Shown here: positions 1 through 9,555 of the stretch, one piece after another | Layout of the letters: each line of letters begins with the position of its first letter | Numbering within the stretch: the stretch's first letter is position 1 | Assembly: GCF_900101265.1 (NCBI RefSeq) | Contig: NZ_FMZS01000016.1 | Location: 84,030 to 148,029 of the forward strand | Length of the DNA stretch: 64,000 bases | Direction: 5' to 3' | DNA from: Massilia sp. PDC64 | GTDB lineage: Bacteria > Pseudomonadota > Gammaproteobacteria > Burkholderiales > Burkholderiaceae_D | Position numbers and translations under genes: made by a program | The notes under the pieces: model-generated | Database searches by the model: none | Told to the model about the DNA's origin: nothing | Seen by the model: only the letters and a program-made list of their open reading frames with translations

Positions 1-2893
1 GCTGGCCGCGCTCCGGCAACGTCCACGTCTGCGCCGCCGACGGGCGGTTGTCCGCCAGCACCCATTCGCGGTCGTCGAAGCCGGGTTGCGCCTCGGGGCT
101 GTCCATGCGCCGCATCCACGCCAGCTTGCCGAGGTCCGGCACGGCAACGGGCGCCGGGCCGGCGAGCGGCGCGACGCTGCGCAGGCTGCCGTCCGGCTGG
201 CGTGCCAGCCGCAACGCCGTGCCGTTGAACGATACCTCCGCGATCTCCGGCCCCCAGATCTCGAGCGGACTGGCGGCCGCCGTATCGCCCGTCAGGTGCA
301 GCCGGCCACCGTCGATGCGGGCGGACCGCACGAGCGCCGGCGTCAGTTCGAGGACGCGACCGGCCGGCGTCTCCTGGGTCCAGAAGCGCTGCGACGTGCC
401 CTCGTCCGCGATCAGCAGCAGCAGCGGCGCACGCCCGCCGCCCGTGACGCGCACGCGCGCCAGGCCCGTATGCGCATACGCGAGCTTCAGATCGCCGCGC
501 GCCGCGTCGAACGTCGTGCGCACGTCGCCCGCCAAGACCTCCACGTTGGGCGCGGATGCGTAGCGCAGCACGGTCTCGCCCTGTTCGCCGTCGCGGCCGT
601 GCAGCAGCACGACGTCGCGCGGGCCGTCGCGGAACTGCGCCTGCAGTTCGGACGTGGAGTACACGAGGTGCTGGCGCTCCATGGCGTAGTCGGCCAGCAG
701 CATCTTCGCGTCCTGGCCATTCAAGCGCGACGCAATCGTGTACGTGCCGTCGCGCGTGGCGAGTTCGAACGAGAACGCATCGTCGGTCAGCAGGTCGGAC
801 GGACCGTGCACGGCGAACAGCACGTGCGCGCCCAGTTCCGTGTTGACGTTGTGGTACAGCCGCACGCGCGGGTTCGTCGTGCGGATCTCCGGTCCCTTGT
901 CCATGCGCGCAAGCGCCGGGCCGGCGGCCTGCACGAACATGCCCTGCTGCTTCAGGGCGAGCGCCTTCGGACGCAGGCCGCGGTCTTCCGCGATCGGGGC
1001 GCCGTAGTCGTACGAGGTGTACACGATGGGCCCCGGCAGCCAGCCCCACGACGTGCCGCCGAACGCCATGTAGATATTGTGGAGCGTGATGCGGTTGATG
1101 AGGTTCGTGCCGTAGAACACGCGCTGGTAACCCTTGCCCTGGCGTTCGGCCGTGCAGGCGTAGGTACCGTTCGAACCCCAGTAGTCGAACCAGCCCGCAC
1201 CGATCTCCGCCACGAAGCCGGGGGTGCCGGGGGAGCTGAGCGCGCCCGCCTTCGGTCCGGGCGCCGCGTAGATGCCCCAGTCCGGCGCCTTGTTCGGACC
1301 GGCCGGACTCGCATGGACGTCGCAGGCCCCGCCCGGATAGCCGTCGAACGCGTACAGGTCCGTCGGTCCCGGATTGGCCCACGGCGCCGTGGAGTCTTTC
1401 GGTGTCCAGTCGGGCAGCCGGCCCGCCGCGTTGTGAAACAACGGCACCGTGATGCCGTCCGCGCGCGCCTTCGCGGCCACGTGCGCCATCTGGCGTGCGT
1501 GCTTCGGCTCCACCTTGCCCAGCTCATTCTCGATCTGGTAGGCGATAACGGTGCCGCCGCCCGTCGTCACCTGGTGGCGCGCGATGATCGCGTCGATCTG
1601 CGTCATCCATTCGTCGACGGCGGCGAGATAGGCCGGGTCGTCCGTGCGCGCCTCCGCACGGTTGCGCAGCATCCAGCCGGGGAAGCCGCCGCCCGAGAGC
1701 TCCGCATTGACGTACGGTCCCATGCGCGCAATGACGTACATGCCTTCTTCTTCCGCGATCTCGAGGGCCCGTTCCACGTTGCGGATGCCGGAAAAGTCGT
1801 AGACGCCCGGCGCCGGCGAGTGATAGGCCCAGTCGAAGTAGAACGAGACACCGTTGAACCCCAGCGCCTTCATTTTCTGGATCACGTCGCGCCACTGCGC
1901 GGGGTCCGGCAGGCGGAACGGGTGAATCTCGCCCGACCACACGACGACCCGCCTGCCGCCGACCGTCAGCGAATACGGATCCCAGCCGACCTGCTGCGGC
2001 GCGCCGCGCGGACGTACGGCGTCCGTGACATCCCGTGCCCGTTCGGCCAGCATGTCCGGTGCCGCGACGCCGGCGGCAACGCCGGCCAGCGGGCGCTTGT
2101 CCGTCCACGTAGTCATCCCGTCGCGGCTGTCGGCCTGCCACGCGTGGCCCGCCGCGTCGGAGAAGACGGCGCGCCAGTAGCCGTCCGGCCGGCGCGCGAG
2201 GCCGACACCCGGTGCGGTCCGGCCGAGCGCGTCGAAGGTGCGTTCCACCGCCCATGGCCCGGCCAGGTCGCGGGACCGCGCCAGTTCCAGGATCCCGTCG
2301 GCGCGCCGCCGGGCGAGCGCCACGTAGCCGTCGCCGTCCTGCACGATGGCCGCATCTTCGTGCCTGTCCTGCAGGCCCGTCAATGCAAGCGGCGCGGACG
2401 CGGCGTCCGGCTCGACCAGCACGGGTCCGCGCGCCAGCGCCACGACCAGTTTCGGGCTGCCGTCGCGCGCCCGCACCCAGCGCGGCGCACGCACGGGGCC
2501 CGGCATGGCCAGGGTGCGGACGAACGTCCAGTGTTTCAGGTCGGTCGACTGCGCGAAGCCGATCTCGTTGCCGGCACCTGCCACGTACGCGACGCGGTAC
2601 TGGCCGTCATGGCGCACGAGCGCCGGCTCGCGCAGCATGCCGCGCGGCGGTGCATACGCTTCCGACGCCTGCGTGACGAAGGTCGTGCCGTCGTCCGAGC
2701 GGAAGATGCTCAGGCGATCCGGCAGGCCCGGCGCGACGGCAGCCATCAGCCAGGTGGTGTCGGCTTGATGCGCCCGGTCTCCCGCACGGGCCGCCGTGTC
2801 GGACGCCTGCGGGATGCCCAGCTCCTGCGCCAGCGCGGGCGCGAACATGACGACGGCAGCGGCCAGCGCCGCGAACAGACGACGGCCGCTCAT
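1..2893 (-). CDS. GH35 beta-galactosidase with N-terminal propeller-like domain (C-terminus beyond window)
   Basis: Secreted beta-galactosidase, probably removing galactose from pectic galactan or arabinogalactan in the periplasm or outside the cell. The first ~23 residues are a signal peptide. Residues ~45-290 look like a five-bladed GH43-type propeller (repeated blades such as 'REPALVRHDGQYRVAYV'). The GH35 TIM barrel starts near residue 300. The barrel carries GPYVNAE (E398, substrate site), YQIENELG (E457, expected acid/base) and AEIGAGWFDYWG (E563, expected nucleophile); the spacing fits the fungal/animal-like GH35 pattern. The ATG overlaps the TGA of the upstream GH28 gene (ATGA), so the two are translationally coupled. 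At least 964 residues are encoded and the frame runs off the left edge. The N-terminal domain may bind carbohydrate or have its own activity; this is inference. Confidence 0.88.
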   Translation of the reverse strand, partial: MSGRRLFAALAAAVVMFAPALAQELGIPQASDTAARAGDRAHQADTTWLMAAVAPGLPDRLSIFRSDDGTTFVTQASEAYAPPRGMLREPALVRHDGQYRVAYVAGAGNEIGFAQSTDLKHWTFVRTLAMPGPVRAPRWVRARDGSPKLVVALARGPVLVEPDAASAPLALTGLQDRHEDAAIVQDGDGYVALARRRADGILELARSRDLAGPWAVERTFDALGRTAPGVGLARRPDGYWRAVFSDAAGHAWQADSRDGMTTWTDKRPLAGVAAGVAAPDMLAERARDVTDAVRPRGAPQQVGWDPYSLTVGGRRVVVWSGEIHPFRLPDPAQWRDVIQKMKALGFNGVSFYFDWAYHSPAPGVYDFSGIRNVERALEIAEEEGMYVIARMGPYVNAELSGGGFPGWMLRNRAEARTDDPAYLAAVDEWMTQIDAIIARHQVTTGGGTVIAYQIENELGKVEPKHARQMAHVAAKARADGITVPLFHNAAGRLPDWTPKDSTAPWANPGPTDLYAFDGYPGGACDVHASPAGPNKAPDWGIYAAPGPKAGALSSPGTPGFVAEIGAGWFDYWGSNGTYACTAERQGKGYQRVFYGTNLINRITLHNIYMAFGGTSWGWLPGPIVYTSYDYGAPIAEDRGLRPKALALKQQGMFVQAAGPALARMDKGPEIRTTNPRVRLYHNVNTELGAHVLFAVHGPSDLLTDDAFSFELATRDGTYTIASRLNGQDAKMLLADYAMERQHLVYSTSELQAQFRDGPRDVVLLHGRDGEQGETVLRYASAPNVEVLAGDVRTTFDAARGDLKLAYAHTGLARVRVTGGGRAPLLLLIADEGTSQRFWTQETPAGRVLELTPALVRSARIDGGRLHLTGDTAAASPLEIWGPEIAEVSFNGTALRLARQPDGSLRSVAPLAGPAPVAVPDLGKLAWMRRMDSPEAQPGFDDREWVLADNRPSAAQTWTLPERGQ

Positions 2894-4314
2894 GCCCGCA
2901 CATCCGCACGGTTGTCGAAGCCAACCACGTGCTCGGTCACGACGGGCGTCCCGCGTACCGTGCGCACGGCCACGTCGCGCAGGCGCACGTCGCGCACGGG
3001 GAGCTCCGCTTCCCCCTTGACGAGGCAAAGGAAGCCCGCATCCTCCACGCGGATGCCGGCCACGTGCAGGCCCTCGATCGGCGTCAGGCGCCGCTCGAGC
3101 GTGGGCACGAGCGTCTTCCACTGGTACAGCACGTCCGTCTCCACCGCGAGCACGCCGCCCTTGATGCGGGTGGCGCTCACGTTCGTCATGTGGATGTTGC
3201 GCACGTAGCCGCCGCGGCGTTCGTTGGTCTTCACGTACAGCAGGTTGTTGATGGTGCTGGGGACGGAGGAATCCGCATGGTCGAAGTGGCAGTCGTCGAC
3301 GAAGACGTTTTCCACGCCGCCCGACAGCTCGCTGCCGATGGCCATCAGCTGGTGGCCGTTCCTGATGCGGCAGCGGCGCATGACGATGTTGCGGGCCGGG
3401 ACGCCGATGCGCCACGCGTCGCGGTCGCGCCCGGACTTCACCGAGACGGCGTCGTCGCCCTGGTCGAACGTGCACTGGTCGATCAGCACGTTCTGGCTCA
3501 TCTCCGGGTCCACGCCGTCGTTGTTGTGGCCGTGCGCGACGATGTCGACCCCACGGATCACGACGTCGCGGCACAGGTACGGATGCAGCACCCAGAACGG
3601 ACTGTCGACGATATGGATGTCCTCGACGAGGACGTGGCGGCAGCGGTTGAACTGGACGAAGTGCGGGCGCAGGTTGGCCTGGCCCGCCGTCATGTCGCGC
3701 CGCTCGACCGGCACGCCGTCGCGGCAGGCCATGTTGTACAGGGCGACCAGCGCATCCATGTGCGCCTTCGGCCGCGCATACCACTGCTTCCACACGTCGA
3801 GCCGTGCGCGCAAGGTGCCGCGCCCGGTAAGCGCCACGTTCTCGCAGTCGTAGGCGTAGACGAGCGGCGAGTAGTTCATGCATTCCAGGCCCTCCCAGCT
3901 CGTGGGCACGGCCGGCAGGTAGTCGCGCGGGTCCGGCGAAAAGAGGAGTGTCGCGCCCTCTTCCACGTGCAGCGCCACATGGCTCTTCAGGTGGATGAGT
4001 CCCGTCGGCCACGTCCCCGGCGGCACGACCACGACACCGCCGCCAGCCCCGTGCGCCGCGGCGATGGCGCGCGCAAGCGCGGCGCCGGTCGCGGCCTGGT
4101 CGCCGCGGGTGGCTCCGTACGTCACGATGTCGAAGCGGGGCGCGCCCGAGAAATCGGGCACGGCGATGGCCGGCATGGCGAACGGCGCGTCCACGCGGAC
4201 CTCGGACCGGGGCAGCATGCCGGCGGTCTTCGGCATGAAGGCCTGGCAGCCGGCCAGCACGGGCATGGCAACGCCGGCGCGCAGCAACGCGCGCCGTGAG
4301 AGGGAACTGGGCAC
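2890..4314 (-). CDS. GH28 polygalacturonase-like glycosidase (lipoprotein candidate)
   Basis: Likely hydrolyses polygalacturonan or rhamnogalacturonan fragments. It is a right-handed beta-helix of 474 residues with the GH28 signature set: NND (D266), GDD (D287/D288), GHQ...IGSE and RIKGG. The chosen start is GTG at 4314, because a strong AAAGGAG lies 7 bases upstream. An ATG at 4401 would add 29 residues with no ribosome site. The N-terminus (VPSSLSRRALLRAG...LAGC) has twin arginines and a lipobox-like LAGC, so it is probably an exported lipoprotein. It is the first gene of a leftward operon with the GH35 gene and is divergent from a TonB receptor. Confidence 0.88.
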   Translation of the reverse strand: MPSSLSRRALLRAGVAMPVLAGCQAFMPKTAGMLPRSEVRVDAPFAMPAIAVPDFSGAPRFDIVTYGATRGDQAATGAALARAIAAAHGAGGGVVVVPPGTWPTGLIHLKSHVALHVEEGATLLFSPDPRDYLPAVPTSWEGLECMNYSPLVYAYDCENVALTGRGTLRARLDVWKQWYARPKAHMDALVALYNMACRDGVPVERRDMTAGQANLRPHFVQFNRCRHVLVEDIHIVDSPFWVLHPYLCRDVVIRGVDIVAHGHNNDGVDPEMSQNVLIDQCTFDQGDDAVSVKSGRDRDAWRIGVPARNIVMRRCRIRNGHQLMAIGSELSGGVENVFVDDCHFDHADSSVPSTINNLLYVKTNERRGGYVRNIHMTNVSATRIKGGVLAVETDVLYQWKTLVPTLERRLTPIEGLHVAGIRVEDAGFLCLVKGEAELPVRDVRLRDVAVRTVRGTPVVTEHVVGFDNRADVRA

Positions 4315-4397
4315 TGAACGTCTCCTTTGATTGTGCACCGCGCACACGGTGAGCGCATATTGTGCCGCCTGCGCGGGCACCGTTGTCGATTCGCCAT

Positions 4398-4473
4398 GCA
4401 AGCGCTCAACAACGTGATTATTACCGCGATCGGACCGGAAGGACGGTTCGCGGCGCGGTGCTTGGCGCTACCA
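4398..4473. promoter_or_regulatory. Candidate LacI-family operator sites between GH28 and the first TonB receptor
   Basis: The 214-bp divergent gap holds three LacI-style elements. These are an AGCGCT-centred palindrome at 4400-4406, TATTACCGCGATCG at 4419-4432, and TTGGCGCTACCA at 4462-4473. The last two resemble the sites TGTTACCGCTATCA (48483) and TGGTAGCGCAATCA (62434). A consensus near TGGTAGCGCTACCA is inferred. No clear -35/-10 was picked. Confidence 0.4.
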
Positions 4474-4528
4474 TGCCCCCGTCAATATGACCGCACGAGT
4501 CATCGATAACGACATGGAGACTACAACG

Positions 4529-7500
4529 ATGCGTTTCACCGCAACCCCTCGGAACATTCATCCCCTTTCATCCCGTAGCCGCATCAGCGTCGGCGTCCTG
4601 GCCATGCTTGCGTCGCTGCACGCGCACGGCCAGGAGACGGCCGCCGCAGCCGATGCGGCCCCCGTCGCCACGACCAGCGCGGACGGCAAGTCGCCCGACA
4701 GCGTCGTCGTCGTGACGGGCTTTCGCGCAAGCCTGAACAGCGCCCTGAACACGAAGAAGAACAGCGACGGCATCATCGACGTGATCAAGGCGGAGGACAT
4801 CGCCAAGTTCCCCGATGCGAACCTCGCGGAATCGCTGCAGCGCGTGCCCGGTGTGGCGCTCGCGCGCGGCGACGGCGGCGAAGGCAAGCAGATCACCGTG
4901 CGCGGCCTGAACGCAGGTTTTACGCGCGTGCGCATCAACGGGATCGAGGGCGTGGCGGCGACGGGTGCATCGGACATCAACGGCAGCACGAACCGGGGCC
5001 GCGGCTTCGACTTTTCCGTGTTCGCCTCGGAGCTGTTCAACAGCCTCGAAGTGCGCAAGACGTCGGAGGCGGACATCGAGGAAGGCTCGCTGGGCGCGAC
5101 CGTCGACCTGCGCACGGCGCGGCCGTTCGACTTCAAGGGCCGCACGTTCAGCCTCGGCGGCCAGGAGAGCCACAACTCTCTGACGGGCAAGACGCAGCCG
5201 CGCGTGACGGCGCTGCTGTCGGACCGGTGGGACACCGGCTACGGCAAGGTGGGCGCCCTGCTGTCCGCCGCGTATTCGAAACGGCGCGCGACGGAGGAAG
5301 GCTACGAGGCCGTGGAACTGCTCAGCGCGAGCAATGACGGCGGCTTCTGCTCGCCCGTCGGCGTGTCGCCGCAGGTCCCGGGCAACGACGCCGTCAAGGG
5401 CAGCACGGCAACGATGTGCGGCACCGGACTGCCGCGCACCACCGACCCGACCGCATACAACACCGTCATGGGCCGCAAGGACAACTACGGCGGCACGGTT
5501 GCCAATCCGGCCGCCGGCTCGGGCGCGTTCGCGCCGCGCATCCCGCGCTACCGCCGCTCGCAAACGGATTACGAGCGCACCGGCATCACCAACTCGTACC
5601 AGTGGCGCAATGCGGACAGCGAGCTGAATCTGGACCTCATGTACGGGAAGTTCGCCAACAAGCGCTACGACAACTACATCGAGGCGATCTCGTTCGGCCG
5701 CAACCTGGGCTCGAACGGCAAGCCGCAGACGTCGATCCTGGACGCGCACTTCGACCAGAACGGCAGCTGGGACTACGGCAAGTTCAACGGCGTGGACGTG
5801 CGCACGGAGGGCCTGCTCGACGTGTACACGACGAAGTTCCGCCAGCACGTGCTGTCCGGCAGCCACAAGTTCAGCGACACCGTGAAAGCCGACTTCATGG
5901 CCGGTAACTCGAACTCGAACCTAAACGAACCGATGCGCGCCACCGTGCAATTCGACGCGCCGAACGTGAACGGCTTCTCGTGGGACTTCCGCAACAACCG
6001 CAACGTCCCGGCGCTCAACTTCGGCATGGACGTGAGCAATCCCGCCAACTTCCAGTTCGCCCCGCAGGACGCCGCCGGCAACGTGCGCGGCATGTTCGTG
6101 GGCCGCTACCTGGACACGACGAACAAGCTGCAGACCCAGGCCGCCAACGTGCACTGGGAGATCAACGATCACGTGACGAGCCACTTCGGCATCTCGGCCC
6201 GCAAGAACATCTGGACCAACTACGAGATCGGCAACAGCGCCAACGCCGTGAACCTGCCGGCGGGCGTGACGATGGCCGACATCTCGCGCCAGATCAGCGG
6301 CTTCGGCTCCGGCCTGGGCGGCACGGGCGTGCCGTCGTCGTGGGCCGCGGTGGACCTGCAGAAGTTCCTCGGCGTCGTCAACACGGAATGCCATTGCGAC
6401 GCCGTGCCGGGATCGCAGTACAACTACCTCGCCCAGACGAACCGCCGCGTGGAAGAAAAGATCAATGCACTGTACGGCATGGTCGACTTCAATTACGACC
6501 TGTTCGGCGTGACGTGGCGCGGCAACGCGGGCGTGCGCGGCGCGGAGACGACGGCCACGTCGATGGCGATGATCAACGTGCAGGGCCAGCTGCAGCCGAA
6601 CACCGGCACGAAGAAATACCGCGACTGGCTGCCCGCCTTCAACCTGACGGCGCAGCTGCCGAAGGATGTGTTCCTGCGCTTCTCGGCCGGCAAGACGCTG
6701 TCGCGGCCCGAGTACACGGACCTCGCGCCGAACGCCACCGTCTCGCCGATCGCGCAATCCGTCTCGATCGGCAACCCGAACCTGGACCCGATCCGCGCCA
6801 ACACGTACGACCTGCAGGCCGAGTGGTATTACGCGAAGAACGCGATGGTCTCGCTCGGGCACTTCCGCAAGGATATCAAGAGCTTCATCCAGAGCGTCAA
6901 CGAGCGCGTGCCCTACAACACGCTGGGTCTCCCGAACGAACTCCTGATCCTGAACGGCTGCTCGCTGACGGGCGCGCCGATCTGCCAGACCCTGCCCACG
7001 ACGGAAGTGAACGTGAGCCGCAAGGTCAACACGGCCGGCGGTCCGCTGAAGGGCTGGGAATTCAACCTGCAGGCGCCGTTCAGCTTCCTGCCCGGCTTCT
7101 GGAGCAATTTCGGCCTGCTCGCGAACGCGACGCGCGTGAAGTCGCGCATCACGTACATCACGCGCGTGGACAATCCGGCGACGCCGCAGAACGAGCAACT
7201 GACCCAGGTGGCGGACTTCACGGGCCTGTCGCCGCGCACCCACAACCTGACCCTGTACTACGAGGATGCGAAGTTCAGTGCGCGCGTATCGGCGGCGCAT
7301 CGCTCCAGCTATATCAACGCCGTGCTGGGCGACGTGGCGGGCCACGACTACACGATGGTCGACGGCTCCACCAACATCGACATGAGCATCTCGTACAACA
7401 TCACGCCGCAACTGCGCGTGTCGCTGGAAGGCCAGAACCTGAACGACACGCCGCTGCGCTACGGCCGCGACACGCAGCGCAACGACACGCTGCTGTACGT

Positions 7501-7546
7501 CCATTCGGGCCGTTCGTTCGTGCTGGGGCTGAACTACAAGTACTGA
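4529..7546 (+). CDS. TonB-dependent outer-membrane receptor (Xanthomonas/Caulobacter carbohydrate type)
   Basis: Outer-membrane beta-barrel importer, 1,005 residues, probably for pectin- or galactan-derived oligosaccharides given the divergent GH28/GH35 operon. The signal peptide is at residues 1-35 (...GVLAMLASLHAHGQE). A TonB-box-like VVVVTGFR lies near residue 60, followed by a plug domain (EDIAKFPDANLAESLQRVPGV, then ITVRGLNAGF). The barrel ends in the aromatic LGLNYKY. The start ATG at 4529 has GGAG about 10 bases upstream; in-frame ATGs at 4487 and 4514 are possible but would place extra residues before the signal peptide. The N-terminal pattern matches the TIGR01782-type receptors. The ligand is not shown by sequence. 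Confidence 0.9.
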   Translation: MRFTATPRNIHPLSSRSRISVGVLAMLASLHAHGQETAAAADAAPVATTSADGKSPDSVVVVTGFRASLNSALNTKKNSDGIIDVIKAEDIAKFPDANLAESLQRVPGVALARGDGGEGKQITVRGLNAGFTRVRINGIEGVAATGASDINGSTNRGRGFDFSVFASELFNSLEVRKTSEADIEEGSLGATVDLRTARPFDFKGRTFSLGGQESHNSLTGKTQPRVTALLSDRWDTGYGKVGALLSAAYSKRRATEEGYEAVELLSASNDGGFCSPVGVSPQVPGNDAVKGSTATMCGTGLPRTTDPTAYNTVMGRKDNYGGTVANPAAGSGAFAPRIPRYRRSQTDYERTGITNSYQWRNADSELNLDLMYGKFANKRYDNYIEAISFGRNLGSNGKPQTSILDAHFDQNGSWDYGKFNGVDVRTEGLLDVYTTKFRQHVLSGSHKFSDTVKADFMAGNSNSNLNEPMRATVQFDAPNVNGFSWDFRNNRNVPALNFGMDVSNPANFQFAPQDAAGNVRGMFVGRYLDTTNKLQTQAANVHWEINDHVTSHFGISARKNIWTNYEIGNSANAVNLPAGVTMADISRQISGFGSGLGGTGVPSSWAAVDLQKFLGVVNTECHCDAVPGSQYNYLAQTNRRVEEKINALYGMVDFNYDLFGVTWRGNAGVRGAETTATSMAMINVQGQLQPNTGTKKYRDWLPAFNLTAQLPKDVFLRFSAGKTLSRPEYTDLAPNATVSPIAQSVSIGNPNLDPIRANTYDLQAEWYYAKNAMVSLGHFRKDIKSFIQSVNERVPYNTLGLPNELLILNGCSLTGAPICQTLPTTEVNVSRKVNTAGGPLKGWEFNLQAPFSFLPGFWSNFGLLANATRVKSRITYITRVDNPATPQNEQLTQVADFTGLSPRTHNLTLYYEDAKFSARVSAAHRSSYINAVLGDVAGHDYTMVDGSTNIDMSISYNITPQLRVSLEGQNLNDTPLRYGRDTQRNDTLLYVHSGRSFVLGLNYKY

Positions 7547-7624
7547 CCCTGCCGGTGCGAGAACTGCGAGCTTCGGGGCGCGGCGATCTGGTATTCTCTC
7601 CGTTTTACCGCCATTCGCCGCGCC

Positions 7625-7837
7625 ATGACCGTTTTCGCACGCTTCGCACGTTTTCTCGCTCCCGCCTGCATGCTGCTCGTCGCCGTCATGCGCCTCGTGG
7701 ACGCCGTGCGGTCGGGCGCCACGGCCGACTGGCTGGCGGCCGCCGGTTTCGCGGGCGTCGCCGTCATGCTCTACCTGACCCTCGGCGCGGCGCACCGCAG
7801 GCATCTCGCCGACGCCGGCCGGGATGGCGGTGCCTGA
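7625..7837 (+). CDS. Small membrane protein, unknown function
   Basis: Seventy residues with two hydrophobic stretches (about residues 8-24 and 36-54) and a basic/polar tail. It sits 19 bases before the VOC gene and in the same direction, so the two may be co-transcribed. No recognisable family and no strong ribosome site. It is kept because codon use matches neighbouring genes and it fills the gap between two genes neatly. It could be spurious. Confidence 0.5.
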   Translation: MTVFARFARFLAPACMLLVAVMRLVDAVRSGATADWLAAAGFAGVAVMLYLTLGAAHRRHLADAGRDGGA

Positions 7838-7855
7838 ATCGTGCAAGGAGGCCCC

Positions 7856-8242
7856 ATGTACACGCTGTCCCGCGTCACCCCGATCCTGCGCATCTTCGAC
7901 GAAGCCAAGGCGCGCGAATTCTATATCGACTTCCTCGGCTTCAAGATCGACTGGGAACACCGCTTCGAAGGCGGCGACTTCCCCGTCTACATGCAGGTGT
8001 CGCTGGGCGACTGCGTGCTGCATTTGTCCGAACACTACGGCGACGGCAGCCCGGGCGCGTCGATCCGCATCGCCGTGCGCGACCTCGACGGCTACCAGGC
8101 CACCTTGCTCGCCAAGTCGTTCAAGTATTCCCGTCCCCACATCCAGACGATGCCCTGGGGGACGCGCGAGATGACGATCCGCGATCCTTCATCCAACCGT
8201 CTCTCGTTCGAGGAACCCATTCCCGAGGCTGGCGCCACGTAA
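7856..8242 (+). CDS. VOC-superfamily (glyoxalase/bleomycin-resistance fold) protein
   Basis: Cytoplasmic protein of 128 residues with the paired beta-alpha-beta-beta-beta repeats of the vicinal-oxygen-chelate fold: 'VTPILRIFDEAKAREFYIDFLGFKIDWEHRF' in the first half and 'GTREMTIRDPSSNRLSFEE' in the second. That ending is typical of glyoxalase/bleomycin-resistance-like proteins. The start at 7856 is preceded by AAGGAGG; a GTG at 7841 is possible but overlaps that ribosome site. The substrate cannot be told. Confidence 0.8.
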   Translation: MYTLSRVTPILRIFDEAKAREFYIDFLGFKIDWEHRFEGGDFPVYMQVSLGDCVLHLSEHYGDGSPGASIRIAVRDLDGYQATLLAKSFKYSRPHIQTMPWGTREMTIRDPSSNRLSFEEPIPEAGAT

Positions 8243-8255
8243 CGCTGCGCGTTAC
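8239..8255. terminator. Short hairpin spanning both convergent stop codons
   Basis: Perfect 7-bp arms GTAACGC and GCGTTAC with a TGC loop. The hairpin contains the TAA of the VOC gene (8240-8242) and the TAA of the opposing glycosyltransferase (8252-8254). There is no T-tract, so its role as a bidirectional terminator is only a guess. Confidence 0.35.
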
Positions 8256-9454
8256 CCATGGCCGTCCACGGCGGCCAGCACCTCGTCCACGCCGATGCGC
8301 GTGACCCAGTCGTCCCGCTCCGGCACCATGATCACGGTGCTGCGCGTGCGGTCGATCGGTGCCCATTCCGGGTGATTGCGGCGCATCAGGGCGATGACGG
8401 GCACGCCGACCGCGTTCGCCAGGTGCATCACGGCCGTCTCCACCGAGATCACGAGGCTGCACATCCGCATCACGGCCGGCAGCTGGAAGAAGTGTTCGTC
8501 CGCACTGAACAGGCGCACGTGCGCCAGGTCCGGGTCGGGCTGCGCCTCGAACAACCGGCGCGCCTCCTCCAGCGCTTCCGGCACCACGTTGACGACGACG
8601 GTGACGCCGCGCCACGCGAGCCGGTTCTTCAGCGAGCGCGCCAGTGCGGCCACGCGTTCCAGGGGCCACGTGCGGTCCGGCGATTTCGAGTACGCGTTGA
8701 CGAACACGACGGGCCGGCCCACGGTACAGCCCCAGGCCGCGAACCGGGCGTGCGCGCTGCGCACCCACCGTTCGGGGATCTCCAGCCGCGGCACGCGGGC
8801 GGCCGGCGGCACGTCCACGCCGAAGCAGCGGGCGAACCAGTCCGCGTAGATGTCGCTGATGTGCTGGCGCGCAGCCTCCGCGGGGCCATACACGGGCAGC
8901 GCCGCGTCCAGCTTGCGGTAACCCGCCCAGCGCGACGGCACGTGCAGCAGGCGCTCGGCCGGCTTCGTCAGGCCCACCACGAAACCGCGGGGACTGATGC
9001 GCCGCGCCAGCCGCGCATAGCGGTGGCAGTCGACGACGGCCAGCGACGCGACGACCGGATACTGCGCCGCCCGCGCTTCGTCGACGGATTGCGCGAACGC
9101 GGCCGGGCTGTACGTGCTGTCGTACACCTTGTCGATCCAGGGACAGGCCGCGAGCCAGTCGTACAACGCGTACCGGCGGAGAATCGGCCACGCGGCCGGA
9201 TCGGCCGTGCGGCGCCGTTCGTCGACCCACACGTGTATGCGCACGTGCGGCCAGGCGCGGGCGAACGCGCGCAGGCACGCCTGCAGGTACGTGAAGTCGC
9301 CGATCGCGAGATGGGTGACGAACAGGATGCGCTCGGCGCGCGCCAGCACGTCGGCCGGGACGAGCGGGCCGTCGGCCGCCGTCGTGGGTCGTGCCGCCTC
9401 CCGGGCGGGGCGGCCCGGCATCGAGCCGGCATGTGCGCGTGCTGTATTCACCAT
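8252..9454 (-). CDS. Glycosyltransferase family 9 (heptosyltransferase-like)
   Basis: A 400-residue GT-B-fold enzyme resembling ADP-heptose:LPS heptosyltransferases. The N-terminal Rossmann half begins at 'RILFVTHLAIGDFTYLQ'. The C-terminal half has 'VFVNAYSKSPDRTWPLERVAAL' and the typical GT9 donor-site stretch 'ISVETAVMHLANAVGVPVIAL'. It probably transfers a sugar in lipopolysaccharide or exopolysaccharide assembly. The start ATG at 9454 has AAAGGA close upstream; the first ~35 residues are poorly conserved-looking, so a later start is possible. Genes next to it do not form an LPS cluster, so the acceptor is unknown. Confidence 0.8.
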   Translation of the reverse strand: MVNTARAHAGSMPGRPAREAARPTTAADGPLVPADVLARAERILFVTHLAIGDFTYLQACLRAFARAWPHVRIHVWVDERRRTADPAAWPILRRYALYDWLAACPWIDKVYDSTYSPAAFAQSVDEARAAQYPVVASLAVVDCHRYARLARRISPRGFVVGLTKPAERLLHVPSRWAGYRKLDAALPVYGPAEAARQHISDIYADWFARCFGVDVPPAARVPRLEIPERWVRSAHARFAAWGCTVGRPVVFVNAYSKSPDRTWPLERVAALARSLKNRLAWRGVTVVVNVVPEALEEARRLFEAQPDPDLAHVRLFSADEHFFQLPAVMRMCSLVISVETAVMHLANAVGVPVIALMRRNHPEWAPIDRTRSTVIMVPERDDWVTRIGVDEVLAAVDGHG

Positions 9455-9555
9455 CGTCCTTTCCGAGTCGATCCCGTACGGGGATTATGCGCAGGACGGC
9501 ACGCGCGGTGTGCGGCGAATAAAACTCTTTTACCCTTCTTTACGCGCCTTTACAG

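Noticed and set aside
86..3208. A 1,040-codon + strand frame antisense to the GH35 gene
   Set aside because: No recognisable domain; the GH35 active-site motifs are on the minus strand.
4487..4528. Earlier start of the first TonB receptor at 4487
   Set aside because: Would put 14 polar residues ahead of the signal peptide; the ATG at 4529 has a GGAG.
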